Shown: positions 28,330 through 37,638 of the stretch, in pieces | How positions within the stretch are numbered: position 1 is the first letter of the stretch | Layout of the letters: each line of letters starts with the position of its first letter | Source of the DNA: Microbacterium flavescens | GTDB taxonomy: Bacteria; Actinomycetota; Actinomycetes; Actinomycetales; Microbacteriaceae | NCBI RefSeq assembly: GCF_018588945.1 | Contig: NZ_JAFIWA010000004.1 | Coordinates: 124,001-188,000, forward strand | Direction: 5' to 3' | Length of the DNA: 64,000 nt | Made by a program: the position numbers and the translations under genes | Notes under the pieces: model-generated | Seen by the model: only the letters and a program-made list of their open reading frames with translations | What the model was told of the DNA's origin: nothing | Database searches by the model: none

Positions 28330-28341
28330 GTTGTCAGCGCT

Positions 28342-28773
28342 TCACGGGGTGGGCCAGATGTACGGCAGATCGTCGGGGATGCCGCCGAACAGCGGACGGT
28401 AGAACCCTGGGTCCTTGCGCACGAGGTTGGAGCGGTGCGCGAGATGGAAGGCCGCGTCGCCCAGCCATCGCGGCATCTCGATGTCGTCCTGCGGCACTCC
28501 GTCCACGTCGGGCGCGAATTCGAGCAGCTGCGGGCGAACCGTGTCGGGGCGTCCGAGCGCGGTCCAGGCATCCGTCATCGCCAGCCCGTACGAGACGAGC
28601 GCCGGCAGGCGGCCCGCCCACATCTTCGCCGCGGGGTGATGGCGCCACCCGTAGCCCGGAACCGTATTGGCGCGCAGCAGCTGCAGCGTCTCGACCCGCT
28701 GCTTGCCGAGCCGCGCCGGATCGAGCGCGGCGGCCGATCGCGCGAACGAGGGGTATGGCAGGAAGGTCTGCAC
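28342..28773 (-). CDS. MSMEG_6728-type protein, pyrimidine-dimer glycosylase-like
   Basis: A 143-residue actinobacterial protein beginning MQTFLPYPSFARSAAALDPARLGKQRVE. Later blocks are GYGWRHHPAAKMWAGRLPAL and HLAHRSNLVRKDPGFYRPLF. The Arg-rich N-terminal helix (RLGKQRVE) and H-x-x-W/K-x-W blocks match a family related to T4 endonuclease V (pyrimidine dimer DNA glycosylase). No direct evidence of repair activity exists here. It is five bases downstream of the DUF2004 gene, so the pair is probably co-transcribed. Confidence 0.75.
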   Translation of the reverse strand: MQTFLPYPSFARSAAALDPARLGKQRVETLQLLRANTVPGYGWRHHPAAKMWAGRLPALVSYGLAMTDAWTALGRPDTVRPQLLEFAPDVDGVPQDDIEMPRWLGDAAFHLAHRSNLVRKDPGFYRPLFGGIPDDLPYIWPTP

Positions 28774-28777
28774 CCGG

Positions 28778-29278
28778 TCACTCGGCGCTGGTGACCGACA
28801 GCACCCCGCCCTCGGAGTTGAGGTTCACCAGCAGCACGTCGTCGGTCGCGTCGGGGTCGAGCGCGTATTCCAGCACGGCGAACGGGTCGGACCCGCCGTG
28901 CTCATCGGCGAGGATCGTCATGCTCATGAGCTGCAGCGAGCGGATCACGTCGATGTGCACGTCGCCGGAGATGTCGACCAGGAGCTCCTCGAGCTCGTCA
29001 CCGAGGGAATCCTGCTGCTGGAGGATGTACTCCGTCACCTCGCTCGTGCGATCGCTCAGCTCGTCGACCATCGAGTTGCGCGCGCTGCGGTCGATGTCCT
29101 CGATCGCCGAGATGAGTCCGGCGGCGACGTCGAGCGCGGCCTCCGAGACGTCGTCCTGATCGGGCGCGGTGAGATCGACCGTCACGGACTGATCTCCCAG
29201 TTCGACGTTCTCGGACCAGAAGATCGACCCGTCCGGCCCCGACTCGAGGAGTCCGAAATAGTCGTGCTCGATCGCCAT
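28778..29278 (-). CDS. DUF2004-family protein
   Basis: A 166-residue acidic protein (MAIEHDYFGLLESGPDGSIFWSE at the start). The middle is rich in Asp/Glu helices, and a terminal beta segment reads VLLVNLNSEGGVLSVTS. The opening HDYFG-x6-G-x-I-x-W pattern is typical of DUF2004 proteins. No catalytic motif is seen and the function is unknown. It is followed after five bases by the glycosylase-like gene on the same strand. Confidence 0.75.
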   Translation of the reverse strand: MAIEHDYFGLLESGPDGSIFWSENVELGDQSVTVDLTAPDQDDVSEAALDVAAGLISAIEDIDRSARNSMVDELSDRTSEVTEYILQQQDSLGDELEELLVDISGDVHIDVIRSLQLMSMTILADEHGGSDPFAVLEYALDPDATDDVLLVNLNSEGGVLSVTSAE

Positions 29279-29367
29279 TCACCCATGAAACCAGCCTCCG
29301 CGCTCAGACGGTAGCCCTCGCGGCGCGTCGCGCGGATCCGTTGCAGAAGCGACGTCGAAAGCGGCTC

Positions 29368-30240
29368 TCAGTCGACGAGCGAGGCCGCGAAGACGTGGGG
29401 GGTGAAGCCGGTGAGGTCGCCGATCCCCTCGCCCTGGCCGAGCAGCTTCACGGGGATGCCGGTGCGCTCCTGGACCGCGAGGACGAAGCCGCCCTTCGCC
29501 GAGCCGTCGAGCTTCGTGAGGACGAGGCCGGTGACCCCGGCGTGCTCGAGGAAGGCCTGCGCCTGCATGACACCGTTCTGCCCGGTCGTGGCGTCGAGCA
29601 CGAGCAGCACCTCGCTGATGGGCGCCTGCTTCTCGATCACGCGCCGGATCTTGGTGAGCTCGTCCATGAGCCCGCCCTTCGTGTGCAGACGGCCGGCGGT
29701 GTCGACGAGCACGATCTCGGTACCGGTGCGCTTCGCGTAGTCGATCGTCTGGAAGGCGACGGATGCCGGATCCTGCCCCTCCTGCTGCGGGCGGACGATG
29801 TCGGCCCCGCCGCGCTCCGCCCAGGTCGCCAGCTGGTCGACGGCGGCGGCGCGGAAGGTGTCGGCCGCGCCCACGACGACAGAGCGCCCGTACCGCTGAA
29901 GGAACTTCGCGAACTTTCCGATGGTGGTGGTCTTGCCGACGCCGTTGACACCGACCACGAGCACGACCGCGGGACGCTCCGTCAGGCGTAGCGTCGTGTC
30001 GAACTTGGCGAAGTGCTCTTCGAGGGTCTCCTTCAGCATGCGCTGCAGGTCCTTCGGGTCGGTGGTGCGGAAGCGGTCCACCTTCTCCCGCAGCTCGTCG
30101 ACGATGCGCTCGGAGATGTCGGGCCCGAAGTCGGCGGTGATGAGCGCCGTCTCGAGGTCCTCCCACGTGGTCTCGTCGATCGTGGGCTTGACGAACATCC
30201 CGCGCAGCGCGCGACCGAGCGACCAGGAGCTTTCAGCCAT
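29368..30240 (-). CDS. ftsY: Signal recognition particle receptor FtsY
   Basis: A 290-residue SRP GTPase that receives Ffh-ribosome complexes at the membrane. The NG domain is complete: P-loop GVNGVGKTTTIGKFA, DTFRAAAVDQL, DTAGRLHTK, TKLDGSAKGG and the C-terminal GEGIGDLTGF. The acidic A domain found in E. coli is missing and the protein starts almost directly with the N domain, as in many short Gram-positive FtsY proteins. I chose the ATG at 30240; a GTG at 30258 would add six residues. It is the neighbour of smc in many actinobacteria, but here a STAND NTPase gene lies between them. Confidence 0.95.
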   Translation of the reverse strand: MAESSWSLGRALRGMFVKPTIDETTWEDLETALITADFGPDISERIVDELREKVDRFRTTDPKDLQRMLKETLEEHFAKFDTTLRLTERPAVVLVVGVNGVGKTTTIGKFAKFLQRYGRSVVVGAADTFRAAAVDQLATWAERGGADIVRPQQEGQDPASVAFQTIDYAKRTGTEIVLVDTAGRLHTKGGLMDELTKIRRVIEKQAPISEVLLVLDATTGQNGVMQAQAFLEHAGVTGLVLTKLDGSAKGGFVLAVQERTGIPVKLLGQGEGIGDLTGFTPHVFAASLVD

Positions 30241-30294
30241 GGGGTCCAGCCTATTCACCGCGCGGCGGGCCCGCGTTCACGGCATGATGAGGGC

Positions 30295-32877
30295 ATGTCG
30301 CCCGAGGAGAGCGCGGTCATCCGCACGCCGGACCAGCGACTGCGCGTGTTCGTGAGCTCCACACTGGCGGAACTCGCCGAGGAGCGCGGCGCCGTCGCCC
30401 GCGCGATCACCTCGCTCGGCCTCGCTCCGGTGATGTTCGAGCTCGGGGCGCGCCCGCACCCGCCGCAGGAGCTCTACCGCGCCTACCTCGCGCAGTCCGA
30501 CGTGTTCATCGGGCTGTACTGGGAGAGCTACGGCTGGGTGGGGCCGGGAATGGACATCTCGGGCCTCGAGGACGAGTTCCGCCTCTCCGGCGGACGCCCG
30601 AGGCTCCTCTACCTGAAAGCGCCGGCACCGGAGCGGCAGCCCCGGCTCGAGGCGATGCTCGATGAGATCCGCGCACAGGGGACGGACGCGTACCGCACGT
30701 TTCGCAGCACGCGCGAGCTCGGCCGGCTCGTGCGCGACGATCTCGCGCTGCTGCTCAGCGAGCGGTTCGTCAGCAGCGCGCGACCCGCCGATCCGCCGCA
30801 GCAGGCCGCCGCTGCGCCACGGCGGACGCTCCCCGTTCCCGCGACGTCGCTCGTCGGGCGCGAGGACGAGGTCGCGGCGATCGTGGCGATGATGCGGACT
30901 CCGGACGTGCGCCTGGTGACGGTGACCGGACCGGGTGGGATGGGGAAGACGCGCGTGGCGGTCGCCGTCGGCGAGGCTCTCGCGGAGGTCGCGCCCCCTC
31001 CGGTGGTGTTCGTGCCGTTGGCCGACGCGTCCGGCGAGGGCGAAGTGCTGCCCCGCATCGCCGCGGCCACCGACGTCGTGATCGAGGGCACGCGCTCCAC
31101 GCGCGAGATCCTCGTCGACCATTTCAGCGCGCGTCCGACCGTGCTGATCCTCGACAATCTCGAGCAGGTGGCCGCCGTCGCCCCCGACCTCGACGCCCTG
31201 CTGTCGGCCTGTCCCGAGCTTCGGATCATGGCGACCAGCCGCATCGCGCTGCGGTTGCGCGCCGAGCACGAGGTCGTGCTCACGCCCCTCGAGACCGGCA
31301 CGGATCGCGGCGACCGCGTGGACGTCGAGGAGGCCCTGCGACTGCCCGCCGTCCAGCTCTTCCTCGACCGCGCCGGCGCGGTCGGCCGCCGCGTGGATCC
31401 GACTCCCCGCAGTCTCGGAGCGGTGGTCGAGATCTGCCGGCGGCTCGACGGCCTGCCGCTCGCGATCGAGCTCGCGGCCGCCCGAACGCGCCTGCTCGAT
31501 CCCCCCGCGGTGCTGGCGCGGCTCGAGAACGTGCTGGACGCGCTCGGCAGCGGACCCGTCGATCTGCCGGAGCGCCAGCGCGGTCTGCGGGCCACCGTCG
31601 AGTGGAGCATCGGCCTGCTCGGCGAGGAAGAGCGTCGTCTGCTCGCACAGCTGTCCGTCTTCGTCGGCGGCTGGACCGTTCCGGCGGCCGCCGCGGTGGC
31701 CGGCCTGGACGAGGACGCCGCCCTGGAGCTGCTCGACCAGCTCGTCGGGAACAGCCTCGCGGTGGTCACGCTCGGCGACGGCGAGCCGCGCTTCCGAATG
31801 CTCACCGCGGTGCGCGAGTACGCGGCCGAGCTGCTGACCGGCCAGGACCGAGACGAGGCGGAGCAGCGCCACGCCGGCTTCTTCGCCGCGCTGGCCGAGA
31901 GCGACATCGACGCCGCCGACCGGTCGGCGTGGGGTGAAAGGCTGCACCGCGACGAGGACAACGTGCGCGCGGCGATCCGCTGGTTCTTCACGCACGACAT
32001 CACCCGGCTGCCCCATCTCTTCCGCGCGCTGTGGCTGTACTGGCAGATCTACGACCGGATGTCGGAGGCGCGGGGTCTCGCGGGTGAACTGCAGCGCGTG
32101 ATGCGCCCCGGCGACCTCGACGAGCGCGCCCAGACGGAGCTGCTGTTCACCATCGCCGTCACGTCCACCGAGGTGGGCGACGACGACGCGGCCCTCAGCG
32201 CGGCGGATGCGATCGTGCGGCGGCTGGACGGACTCGACGATCCGGAGTTGCGTGATGCGCTGCTGCTCGCAGACTCCTGGGTGCGGCCGCTTCGCGGCGA
32301 CCTGACCGGCGCGCTCGAGGTCGCGAAGTCGGCGTATGCGGGATTCAGCTCGCGCGGCGACGTCTTCGGCGCCGCGGCCGCTCTGACGATCGGCATGGTC
32401 GGCATGGCACTCGGCGAGGACGACACCGCCCGGCGGCATCTCATCAAAGTGGACGAATACGGCGGCCGGCTCGGCATCCAATGGCTCACCGCCGCCGGTC
32501 TCACGCAGCTCGCGATCATGGACCTCCGCTCGGGCGCGACCGAGGCTGCGCGCGATCGCCTGCGCCGGCTGCTCACCCGCCTCGACGACGAGCGCACGGT
32601 CACGCTCTCGGCCAGCCTCATCCTGGCGGCCTACGGCGACCTCGCGCTCACCGAGGACCGTGCCGCATCAGCGGTGACGGCGCTCGGCGCGATCGACGGG
32701 CTCCGTCGGCGCACGGGTGTGGCTCCCTGGCCGAACTCCCGCCGCGACGAGGAGGACCTCCGCCGGCGCGCCCGTGAGGCGGTCGATCCCGCCGAGTGGG
32801 ATCGCGCGTACGAAGCGGGCACGGCGCTCCGCATGACCGAGGCCCTGGCGATGGTGCGCGAGGCCGTCGGCGCCTAG
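30295..32877 (+). CDS. DUF4062-STAND NTPase with TPR-like C terminus
   Basis: An 860-residue multidomain protein. Residues about 12-110 are a DUF4062 domain (LRVFVSSTLAELAEERGAV, QSDVFIGLYWESYGWV). About residues 180-480 form a STAND/AP-ATPase module with P-loop GPGGMGKTR near 212-219, Walker B VLILDNLEQVA, TSRIALRLRAEHE, and GLPLAIELAAAR. A winged-helix segment follows (LLAQLSVFVGGWTVPAAAAVA) and then helical TPR-like repeats to the end. No HTH is fused, unlike the LuxR relatives. DUF4062-STAND proteins are proposed signal-transducing or conflict ATPases; the trigger and output are unknown here. The ATG at 30295 is the first in frame after the divergent ftsY. Confidence 0.82.
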   Translation: MSPEESAVIRTPDQRLRVFVSSTLAELAEERGAVARAITSLGLAPVMFELGARPHPPQELYRAYLAQSDVFIGLYWESYGWVGPGMDISGLEDEFRLSGGRPRLLYLKAPAPERQPRLEAMLDEIRAQGTDAYRTFRSTRELGRLVRDDLALLLSERFVSSARPADPPQQAAAAPRRTLPVPATSLVGREDEVAAIVAMMRTPDVRLVTVTGPGGMGKTRVAVAVGEALAEVAPPPVVFVPLADASGEGEVLPRIAAATDVVIEGTRSTREILVDHFSARPTVLILDNLEQVAAVAPDLDALLSACPELRIMATSRIALRLRAEHEVVLTPLETGTDRGDRVDVEEALRLPAVQLFLDRAGAVGRRVDPTPRSLGAVVEICRRLDGLPLAIELAAARTRLLDPPAVLARLENVLDALGSGPVDLPERQRGLRATVEWSIGLLGEEERRLLAQLSVFVGGWTVPAAAAVAGLDEDAALELLDQLVGNSLAVVTLGDGEPRFRMLTAVREYAAELLTGQDRDEAEQRHAGFFAALAESDIDAADRSAWGERLHRDEDNVRAAIRWFFTHDITRLPHLFRALWLYWQIYDRMSEARGLAGELQRVMRPGDLDERAQTELLFTIAVTSTEVGDDDAALSAADAIVRRLDGLDDPELRDALLLADSWVRPLRGDLTGALEVAKSAYAGFSSRGDVFGAAAALTIGMVGMALGEDDTARRHLIKVDEYGGRLGIQWLTAAGLTQLAIMDLRSGATEAARDRLRRLLTRLDDERTVTLSASLILAAYGDLALTEDRAASAVTALGAIDGLRRRTGVAPWPNSRRDEEDLRRRAREAVDPAEWDRAYEAGTALRMTEALAMVREAVGA

Positions 32878-32883
32878 CGGCTG

Positions 32884-35800
32884 TCAGCTCGCGGCGCGCT
32901 CCGCCAGCCGCTGGCCGACCACCGCCGACACGCCGTCCTGGCGCATCGAGACTCCGTAGAGGGCGTCGGCGATCTCCATCGTGCGCTTCTGGTGCGTGAT
33001 GACGATGAGCTGGCTCGACTCGCGCAGCTGCTCGAACACCCCGAGCAGGCGGCCGAGGTTGGCGTCGTCGAGCGCGGCCTCGACCTCGTCGAGGATGTAG
33101 AACGGGCTGGGACGCGCTTTGAAGATCGCTGTGAGCAGGGCGACCGCCGCGAGCGACCGCTCGCCGCCGGACAGCAGCGAGAGCCGTTCGATCTTCTTCC
33201 CGACCGGGCGCACGGCCACCTCGATACCGGTCGTCAGAGGCTCGTCCGGATTCGTCAGCGAGATGCTGCCCGAGCCGCCCGGGAAGAGGATCGGGAACAC
33301 CTCGCCGAAGGCGGTCTTGGTGTCCTCGAAGGCGGCGAGGAAGATCACCTGCATCCGCTCGTCGAGCTCTTCGATGATCGTGATGAGGTCCTTGCGCGTC
33401 TGGGTGAGGTCGGCGAGCTGCTCGGTGAGGAACTTGTGACGCTGCTCGAGCGCGGCGAACTCCTCGAGGGCGAGCGGATTCACCCGGCCCAGCTGGGTCA
33501 GCTTGCGCTCGGCCTCCTGCAGCCGCTTGCGCTGCTGCGCGCGGTCGTAGGGGACGGATGCCTCGGCCTCGGCGTCAGCCTCGGTCTCGGTCTCACCCTC
33601 CCCGCCCGCCTCAGCCTCGGCGCCTGCGCCGGACGCGATATCGACCGGAACCGGCTGGTCGGGACCATATTCCGAAACGAGAATGTTCTCGTCGAGCCCG
33701 AGCTCGGAGCTGACCCGTTCGAGGATCCCGGTCACGTGCAGGCGCTTCTCGTGAATCTGCAGCTCGAGACTGTGGACGCTCTCGGTGAGTCCTGCCAGCC
33801 GCTCCCGGGCGACCGCCTCCTGACGGCGCAGCTCGCCGAGCTCGGCGGTCAGCGCCGTGCGCTCGGACTCCGCCTGCGCCAGCTCGAGACGCGCCTGGGT
33901 CAGCGACCGCTCGACGGAATCCAGCACCGCAGGGAGTTGCGCGGCGACACCTGCGGCCGTCTCCCGCTGCGCGCGGCGCACGACCGCGCGGCGAGCGGCT
34001 TCGGCAGCCGCCTCGCGCTCGCGCTCGCGCTGGCGCTCCAGCCCCGCCACGCGCGCCTCGCCGGCGCGGATGCGCTCCTTGAGCGTCTCGACGTCGAGGC
34101 GCGCCCGCATCTCGCCGTCGCGCGCAGCCTCCAGCGCGGCCAGCATCCCGTCCCGCGCCGACGCGTCGAGGATCGGGCGCGGCGCTTCCAGCGCCGACCT
34201 CAGCTGATCGCCGGCCGACCGCGCGGACGCCTCCGCGTCCTCGACGGCGGCACCGGCCTGCGCCACTCCGGCCGCCAGGCGGTCGCACTCGGCGACGGCG
34301 GCTTCGTAGCGCACGGTCGCGCGATTGACCTGCTCGGTGTGCGCGGCCAGCGCAGCGTCGTGCTCGCGCAGCGTCGTCAGGGCAGCCTTGGTCCGCTGGC
34401 GCGCTCGATCGAGCTCGTGCGTCGCGTCGGACAGCGCCTCGCGCAGGGAGTCGGCCACCACGGCGATCTCGTCGCGGCGCTGGGCCGCGGCATCCCGCTC
34501 GGCCGCCAGTTCCAGACGCGAGCGGCCCTGTCCTGATCCCGCGCGCACGGTGTACTCCGTGACAACCTCGCCCGACTTCGTCACCACGGTGACCGGGCCG
34601 CCCACGTCGGCTGCGGCGAGCGACGGACCAGCCGCCAGGGCAGCGTCGAGATCGTCCGCTACGACGACGAACGACAGGATGCCCAGCACCCCGTCCGGCG
34701 CCGACACGACGTCGCGCGCAGGCACGATTCCGGCGACGGACGGGAAGACGGGACGCGGAGCGCCGGCGTCGGCGATCGCGATGTCGACGGCGCCCAGATC
34801 GCCGTCCCGCACGAGACGTGCCGTGTCGACGGCGTGCGAGCGACTGTCGACGAGGATGCCCTCGACGAGCGGGCCGAGCGCCGCCGCGATCGCCGCCTCG
34901 TAGCCGGCGGTGATCTTGACTGCATCGCCGAGCAGACCGCGCACGCCCGCCGCGCCCCGCTCGACGATCTCGGCCGCAGCGTTGCGGCCGTCGAGCGCCC
35001 TGCTGAGCGCCGAGGTCTGGGCCGTCAGCGCCTCGACCTCGCGCTCGGCGGCATGCAGCCTCTCGCGGAGGGTGCCGACCTCCGCCTCGGCGTCGGTGGC
35101 GTCGCGCTGCGCGCGCTCATAGGCCGCCGCGTACTCGGCGGCCGACCCCTCGGGAACGAGATCGGGGTCGACTCCGGCGAGCGTCTCCTCGGCTTCCGCG
35201 CGGCGGGTCAGCGCCGCATCCAGCGCGCGCTGCTGGCGTTCGACAGCCGCGCGGACCGCAGCCAGGGCGGACTCGGCAGCCTCGGCCGATCCGCGCAGGG
35301 CCGTGATGCGCATGTCGTGCTCGGAGACGAGGGCGCTCTGGGCGGCGATGTCGGTGTCGAGGGCGTCGAGCTCTGCGCGCGCACGCATGACGTCACGCGA
35401 TGCCTCGGCTGCGGCATCCTGAGCACCGCCGAGTCCGTCCGCGATGTCCTGGATCTCCGCGCGAGCCTCGTCGATCATGGCCTGCGACACGGTGGTGAGC
35501 TCGATGCGGTCGTCGTCCTCGGCCTCGCCGAGGAGCGCCAGGCGCTGGCCGGCGAGGGCGTACAGGCTGCGCAGTCGCTCCTGCACCCGTTCCAGGCCGT
35601 ACGTGACGCGCCGGGCCTGGTCGACCGCCTCCGAGCGCTGCTGGGCCTCGAGAAGCTCGATCCGCACGCGCGCGTTCTCGAGCTGATCCTGCAGCACGAG
35701 CCGCTCCGCGTGGCGCTCCTGCTCGCTGTGGGTGTGCGAGGCGAGCTGCGCGCGCAGGCCGACGATCTCGTCGGCGAACAGGCGCGCCTTCGCGTCGCGC

Positions 35801-36465
35801 ACCACCGCGGCGATCGTCGCCGCCTCGCGGGCGATCTCGGCCTGGCGGCCGAGCGGCTTCAGCTGGCGCCGGAGCTCGCCGGCGAGGTCGCTGAGGCGCG
35901 TGAGATTCGCCTCCATCGCCTCGAGCTTGCGCAGGGTCTTCTCCTTGCGCCGGCGGTGCTTGAGGATGCCCGCCGCCTCCTCGATGAACCCGCGGCGGTC
36001 TTCGGGCGAGGCCTGCAGCACGCTGTCGAGGCGGCCCTGCCCGACGATCACGTGCATCTCGCGGCCGAGTCCCGAGTCGCTCAGGAGCTCCTGCACGTCG
36101 AGCAGCCGGCACACCTCGCCGTTGATCGCGTACTCGCTCGCGCCGTTGCGGAACAGCGTCCGGCTGATCGTGACCTCGGCGTACTCGATGGGCAGCGCAC
36201 CGTCGCTGTTGTCGATCGTGAGCTGCACCTCCGCGCGGCCGAGCGGGCCGCGCGTCGCCGTGCCGGCGAAGATGACATCCTCCATCTTGCCGCCGCGGAG
36301 GGTCTTGGCACCTTGCTCGCCCATCACCCACGCGAGGGCGTCGACCACGTTCGACTTGCCCGAGCCGTTCGGCCCGACGATGCAGGTCACGCCGGGTTCG
36401 AGCGCGAACGTCGTCGGCTGCGCGAACGACTTGAACCCTTTGAGCGTCACGCTCTTCAGGTGCAT
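32884..36465 (-). CDS. smc: Chromosome segregation protein SMC
   Basis: A 1193-residue SMC ATPase that compacts and segregates chromosomes with ScpAB. The N-terminal head carries Walker A GPNGSGKSN and an R-loop-like region. Two long coiled coils surround a hinge at about residues 510-640 (GVRGLLGDAVKITAGYEAAI). The C-terminal head has the signature LSLLSGGERSLAAVALL and Walker B YILDEVEAALDDAN. The ATG at 36465 has GGAGG seven bases upstream. An acidic Ala/Glu/Gly/Thr-rich stretch at about residues 940-970 interrupts the second coiled coil and looks like a family-variable insertion. Confidence 0.97.
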   Translation of the reverse strand: MHLKSVTLKGFKSFAQPTTFALEPGVTCIVGPNGSGKSNVVDALAWVMGEQGAKTLRGGKMEDVIFAGTATRGPLGRAEVQLTIDNSDGALPIEYAEVTISRTLFRNGASEYAINGEVCRLLDVQELLSDSGLGREMHVIVGQGRLDSVLQASPEDRRGFIEEAAGILKHRRRKEKTLRKLEAMEANLTRLSDLAGELRRQLKPLGRQAEIAREAATIAAVVRDAKARLFADEIVGLRAQLASHTHSEQERHAERLVLQDQLENARVRIELLEAQQRSEAVDQARRVTYGLERVQERLRSLYALAGQRLALLGEAEDDDRIELTTVSQAMIDEARAEIQDIADGLGGAQDAAAEASRDVMRARAELDALDTDIAAQSALVSEHDMRITALRGSAEAAESALAAVRAAVERQQRALDAALTRRAEAEETLAGVDPDLVPEGSAAEYAAAYERAQRDATDAEAEVGTLRERLHAAEREVEALTAQTSALSRALDGRNAAAEIVERGAAGVRGLLGDAVKITAGYEAAIAAALGPLVEGILVDSRSHAVDTARLVRDGDLGAVDIAIADAGAPRPVFPSVAGIVPARDVVSAPDGVLGILSFVVVADDLDAALAAGPSLAAADVGGPVTVVTKSGEVVTEYTVRAGSGQGRSRLELAAERDAAAQRRDEIAVVADSLREALSDATHELDRARQRTKAALTTLREHDAALAAHTEQVNRATVRYEAAVAECDRLAAGVAQAGAAVEDAEASARSAGDQLRSALEAPRPILDASARDGMLAALEAARDGEMRARLDVETLKERIRAGEARVAGLERQREREREAAAEAARRAVVRRAQRETAAGVAAQLPAVLDSVERSLTQARLELAQAESERTALTAELGELRRQEAVARERLAGLTESVHSLELQIHEKRLHVTGILERVSSELGLDENILVSEYGPDQPVPVDIASGAGAEAEAGGEGETETEADAEAEASVPYDRAQQRKRLQEAERKLTQLGRVNPLALEEFAALEQRHKFLTEQLADLTQTRKDLITIIEELDERMQVIFLAAFEDTKTAFGEVFPILFPGGSGSISLTNPDEPLTTGIEVAVRPVGKKIERLSLLSGGERSLAAVALLTAIFKARPSPFYILDEVEAALDDANLGRLLGVFEQLRESSQLIVITHQKRTMEIADALYGVSMRQDGVSAVVGQRLAERAAS

Positions 36466-36572
36466 GTGCTCGCCTCCGCGGTGTCCGCCTGCCCCTCCCT
36501 GGGGATGCCCGACCGCATCGGGCGTCCCCAGGCTACCGGAGCGACGGCACGCCCCCGGGAAGCGGGGCCGGG

Positions 36573-37172
36573 TCAGAGCGCGTCGGTCTGCTTGTCCGCT
36601 TTCGCGGCCTTCGCCAGCCTCCAGAAGACGCTGAACGCCCCGAGCGCGGCGAAGAGGACCGCGAACACGATGTCTCCGGTCATCGCCTCCCACAGCTCGG
36701 GATTGTCGAAGACGTTGAGCAGGAACAGGTCCCAGAACTCCGGCGAGGTGATCGCGGTCGGGATGTCGATCTCGAGGAAGGCGGCCAGGTCGATCGCCAG
36801 TCCCGCGAGGAACGCCAGCACCAGGGTCACGATCGTGACGACGATCGTGGCGGCGATCCCTATCGCACCGATCCGGCCGCCCGATCCGCGCCGGTACAGC
36901 CACACGGCGCCGACTGCGACGCCGAAGGCCACGATCGCGCTCATGAACCCGAGCTGCCAGATGATCGCCCAGGCCAGAACGCCCGCCGGGATGGCGAGCA
37001 GGGAGAGCAGGATGCCGCGTCCCACCTGCTCGGGGGCGGATTCCAGGGGTGCCGCCGGCTCGTGCTCGCCGGCCGCGGGGGCCGTCGCCGACGGGTCGTC
37101 GGGGGTGGATTCCACGGCGGGTTCGAAGGGCTCTGCCAACGGGTTCTCTCTTCTGCGAACGAGGCACGGCAC
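36573..37172 (-). CDS. 4-TM membrane protein with acidic N-terminal tail
   Basis: A 199-residue protein of unknown function. An unstructured Pro/Ala/Glu-rich N-terminal region of about 45 residues precedes four hydrophobic segments, at about 52-75, 76-92, 100-130 and 165-185. The frame can start at GTG 37172 or at TTG 37139 (LAEPFEPAVES), which has AAGAGAG upstream and may be the real start. It lies 108 bases upstream of smc on the same strand and may be co-transcribed with it. I recognise no family motif. Confidence 0.7.
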   Translation of the reverse strand: MPCLVRRRENPLAEPFEPAVESTPDDPSATAPAAGEHEPAAPLESAPEQVGRGILLSLLAIPAGVLAWAIIWQLGFMSAIVAFGVAVGAVWLYRRGSGGRIGAIGIAATIVVTIVTLVLAFLAGLAIDLAAFLEIDIPTAITSPEFWDLFLLNVFDNPELWEAMTGDIVFAVLFAALGAFSVFWRLAKAAKADKQTDAL

Positions 37173-37272
37173 GCGCCGAGCCTGAGCACGCTAACAGAGC
37201 AGCGGAATCCGCCCCGCGAGTTCTCCACAGCCACCGCGACACGCCCGCCGTCCACCGAATCTGCGAAAACGC

Positions 37273-37302
37273 TTGACGTGGACTGCGAGACCGCGCTAGT
37301 GT
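37273..37302 (+). promoter_or_regulatory. Near-consensus sigma70-type promoter
   Basis: TTGACG (37273-37278) and TAGTGT (37297-37302) are separated by 18 bases. This is the best -35/-10 pair I see in the window. It precedes the 40-codon ORF by about 40 bases. Confidence 0.65.
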
Positions 37303-37342
37303 CACTCTCCGCGTCTTGAAGTCGAGAAAGGAGGTCCCCGAA

Positions 37343-37465
37343 ATGATGATGCACACGGACAACACCGGAGCCATCACGCCAATCAGCGTGGCGGCTCGCG
37401 TCTGCGCGTCGGGGACCCACTCCTTCGGCGCCACTCAGAACAGCGGCTTCCACACCGCCGGCTGA
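37343..37465 (+). CDS. 40-residue small ORF with strong promoter and SD
   Basis: ATG ATG ATG at 37343 opens a 40-codon frame ending TGA at 37465. A perfect AAGGAGG lies eight bases upstream, behind a near-consensus promoter. The product is rich in Thr, Ser, Gly, Ala and His, with one Cys (residue 21) and no membrane segment (MMMHTDNTGAITPISVAARV at the start, ending GFHTAG). It resembles no family I know. After the stop come several small hairpins (for example TGCCCTC/GAGGGCA at about 37486-37501) and then an 84-codon ORF, so it could be a leader peptide or a small functional protein. Confidence 0.55.
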   Translation: MMMHTDNTGAITPISVAARVCASGTHSFGATQNSGFHTAG

Positions 37466-37638
37466 TCCCCGCAGGGGAGAACTCTGCCCTCTCGAGGGCA
37501 CGATCCTCCTGCGCCGCCCCGGATTCCGGGTGCTGAGCGCGCTTTCCTGCCTTCATCCCCGTCGTGCTGCGGCATGACATCCCCGCCCGACCGCGCGTGG
37601 TTCCGGGCATCCCACCTCCACCGATTCGGAAGAGATCA

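Noticed and set aside
30277..32481. A 734-codon frame antisense to the STAND NTPase
   Set aside because: It has no recognisable domain and overlaps a gene with P-loop and other conserved blocks on the plus strand.
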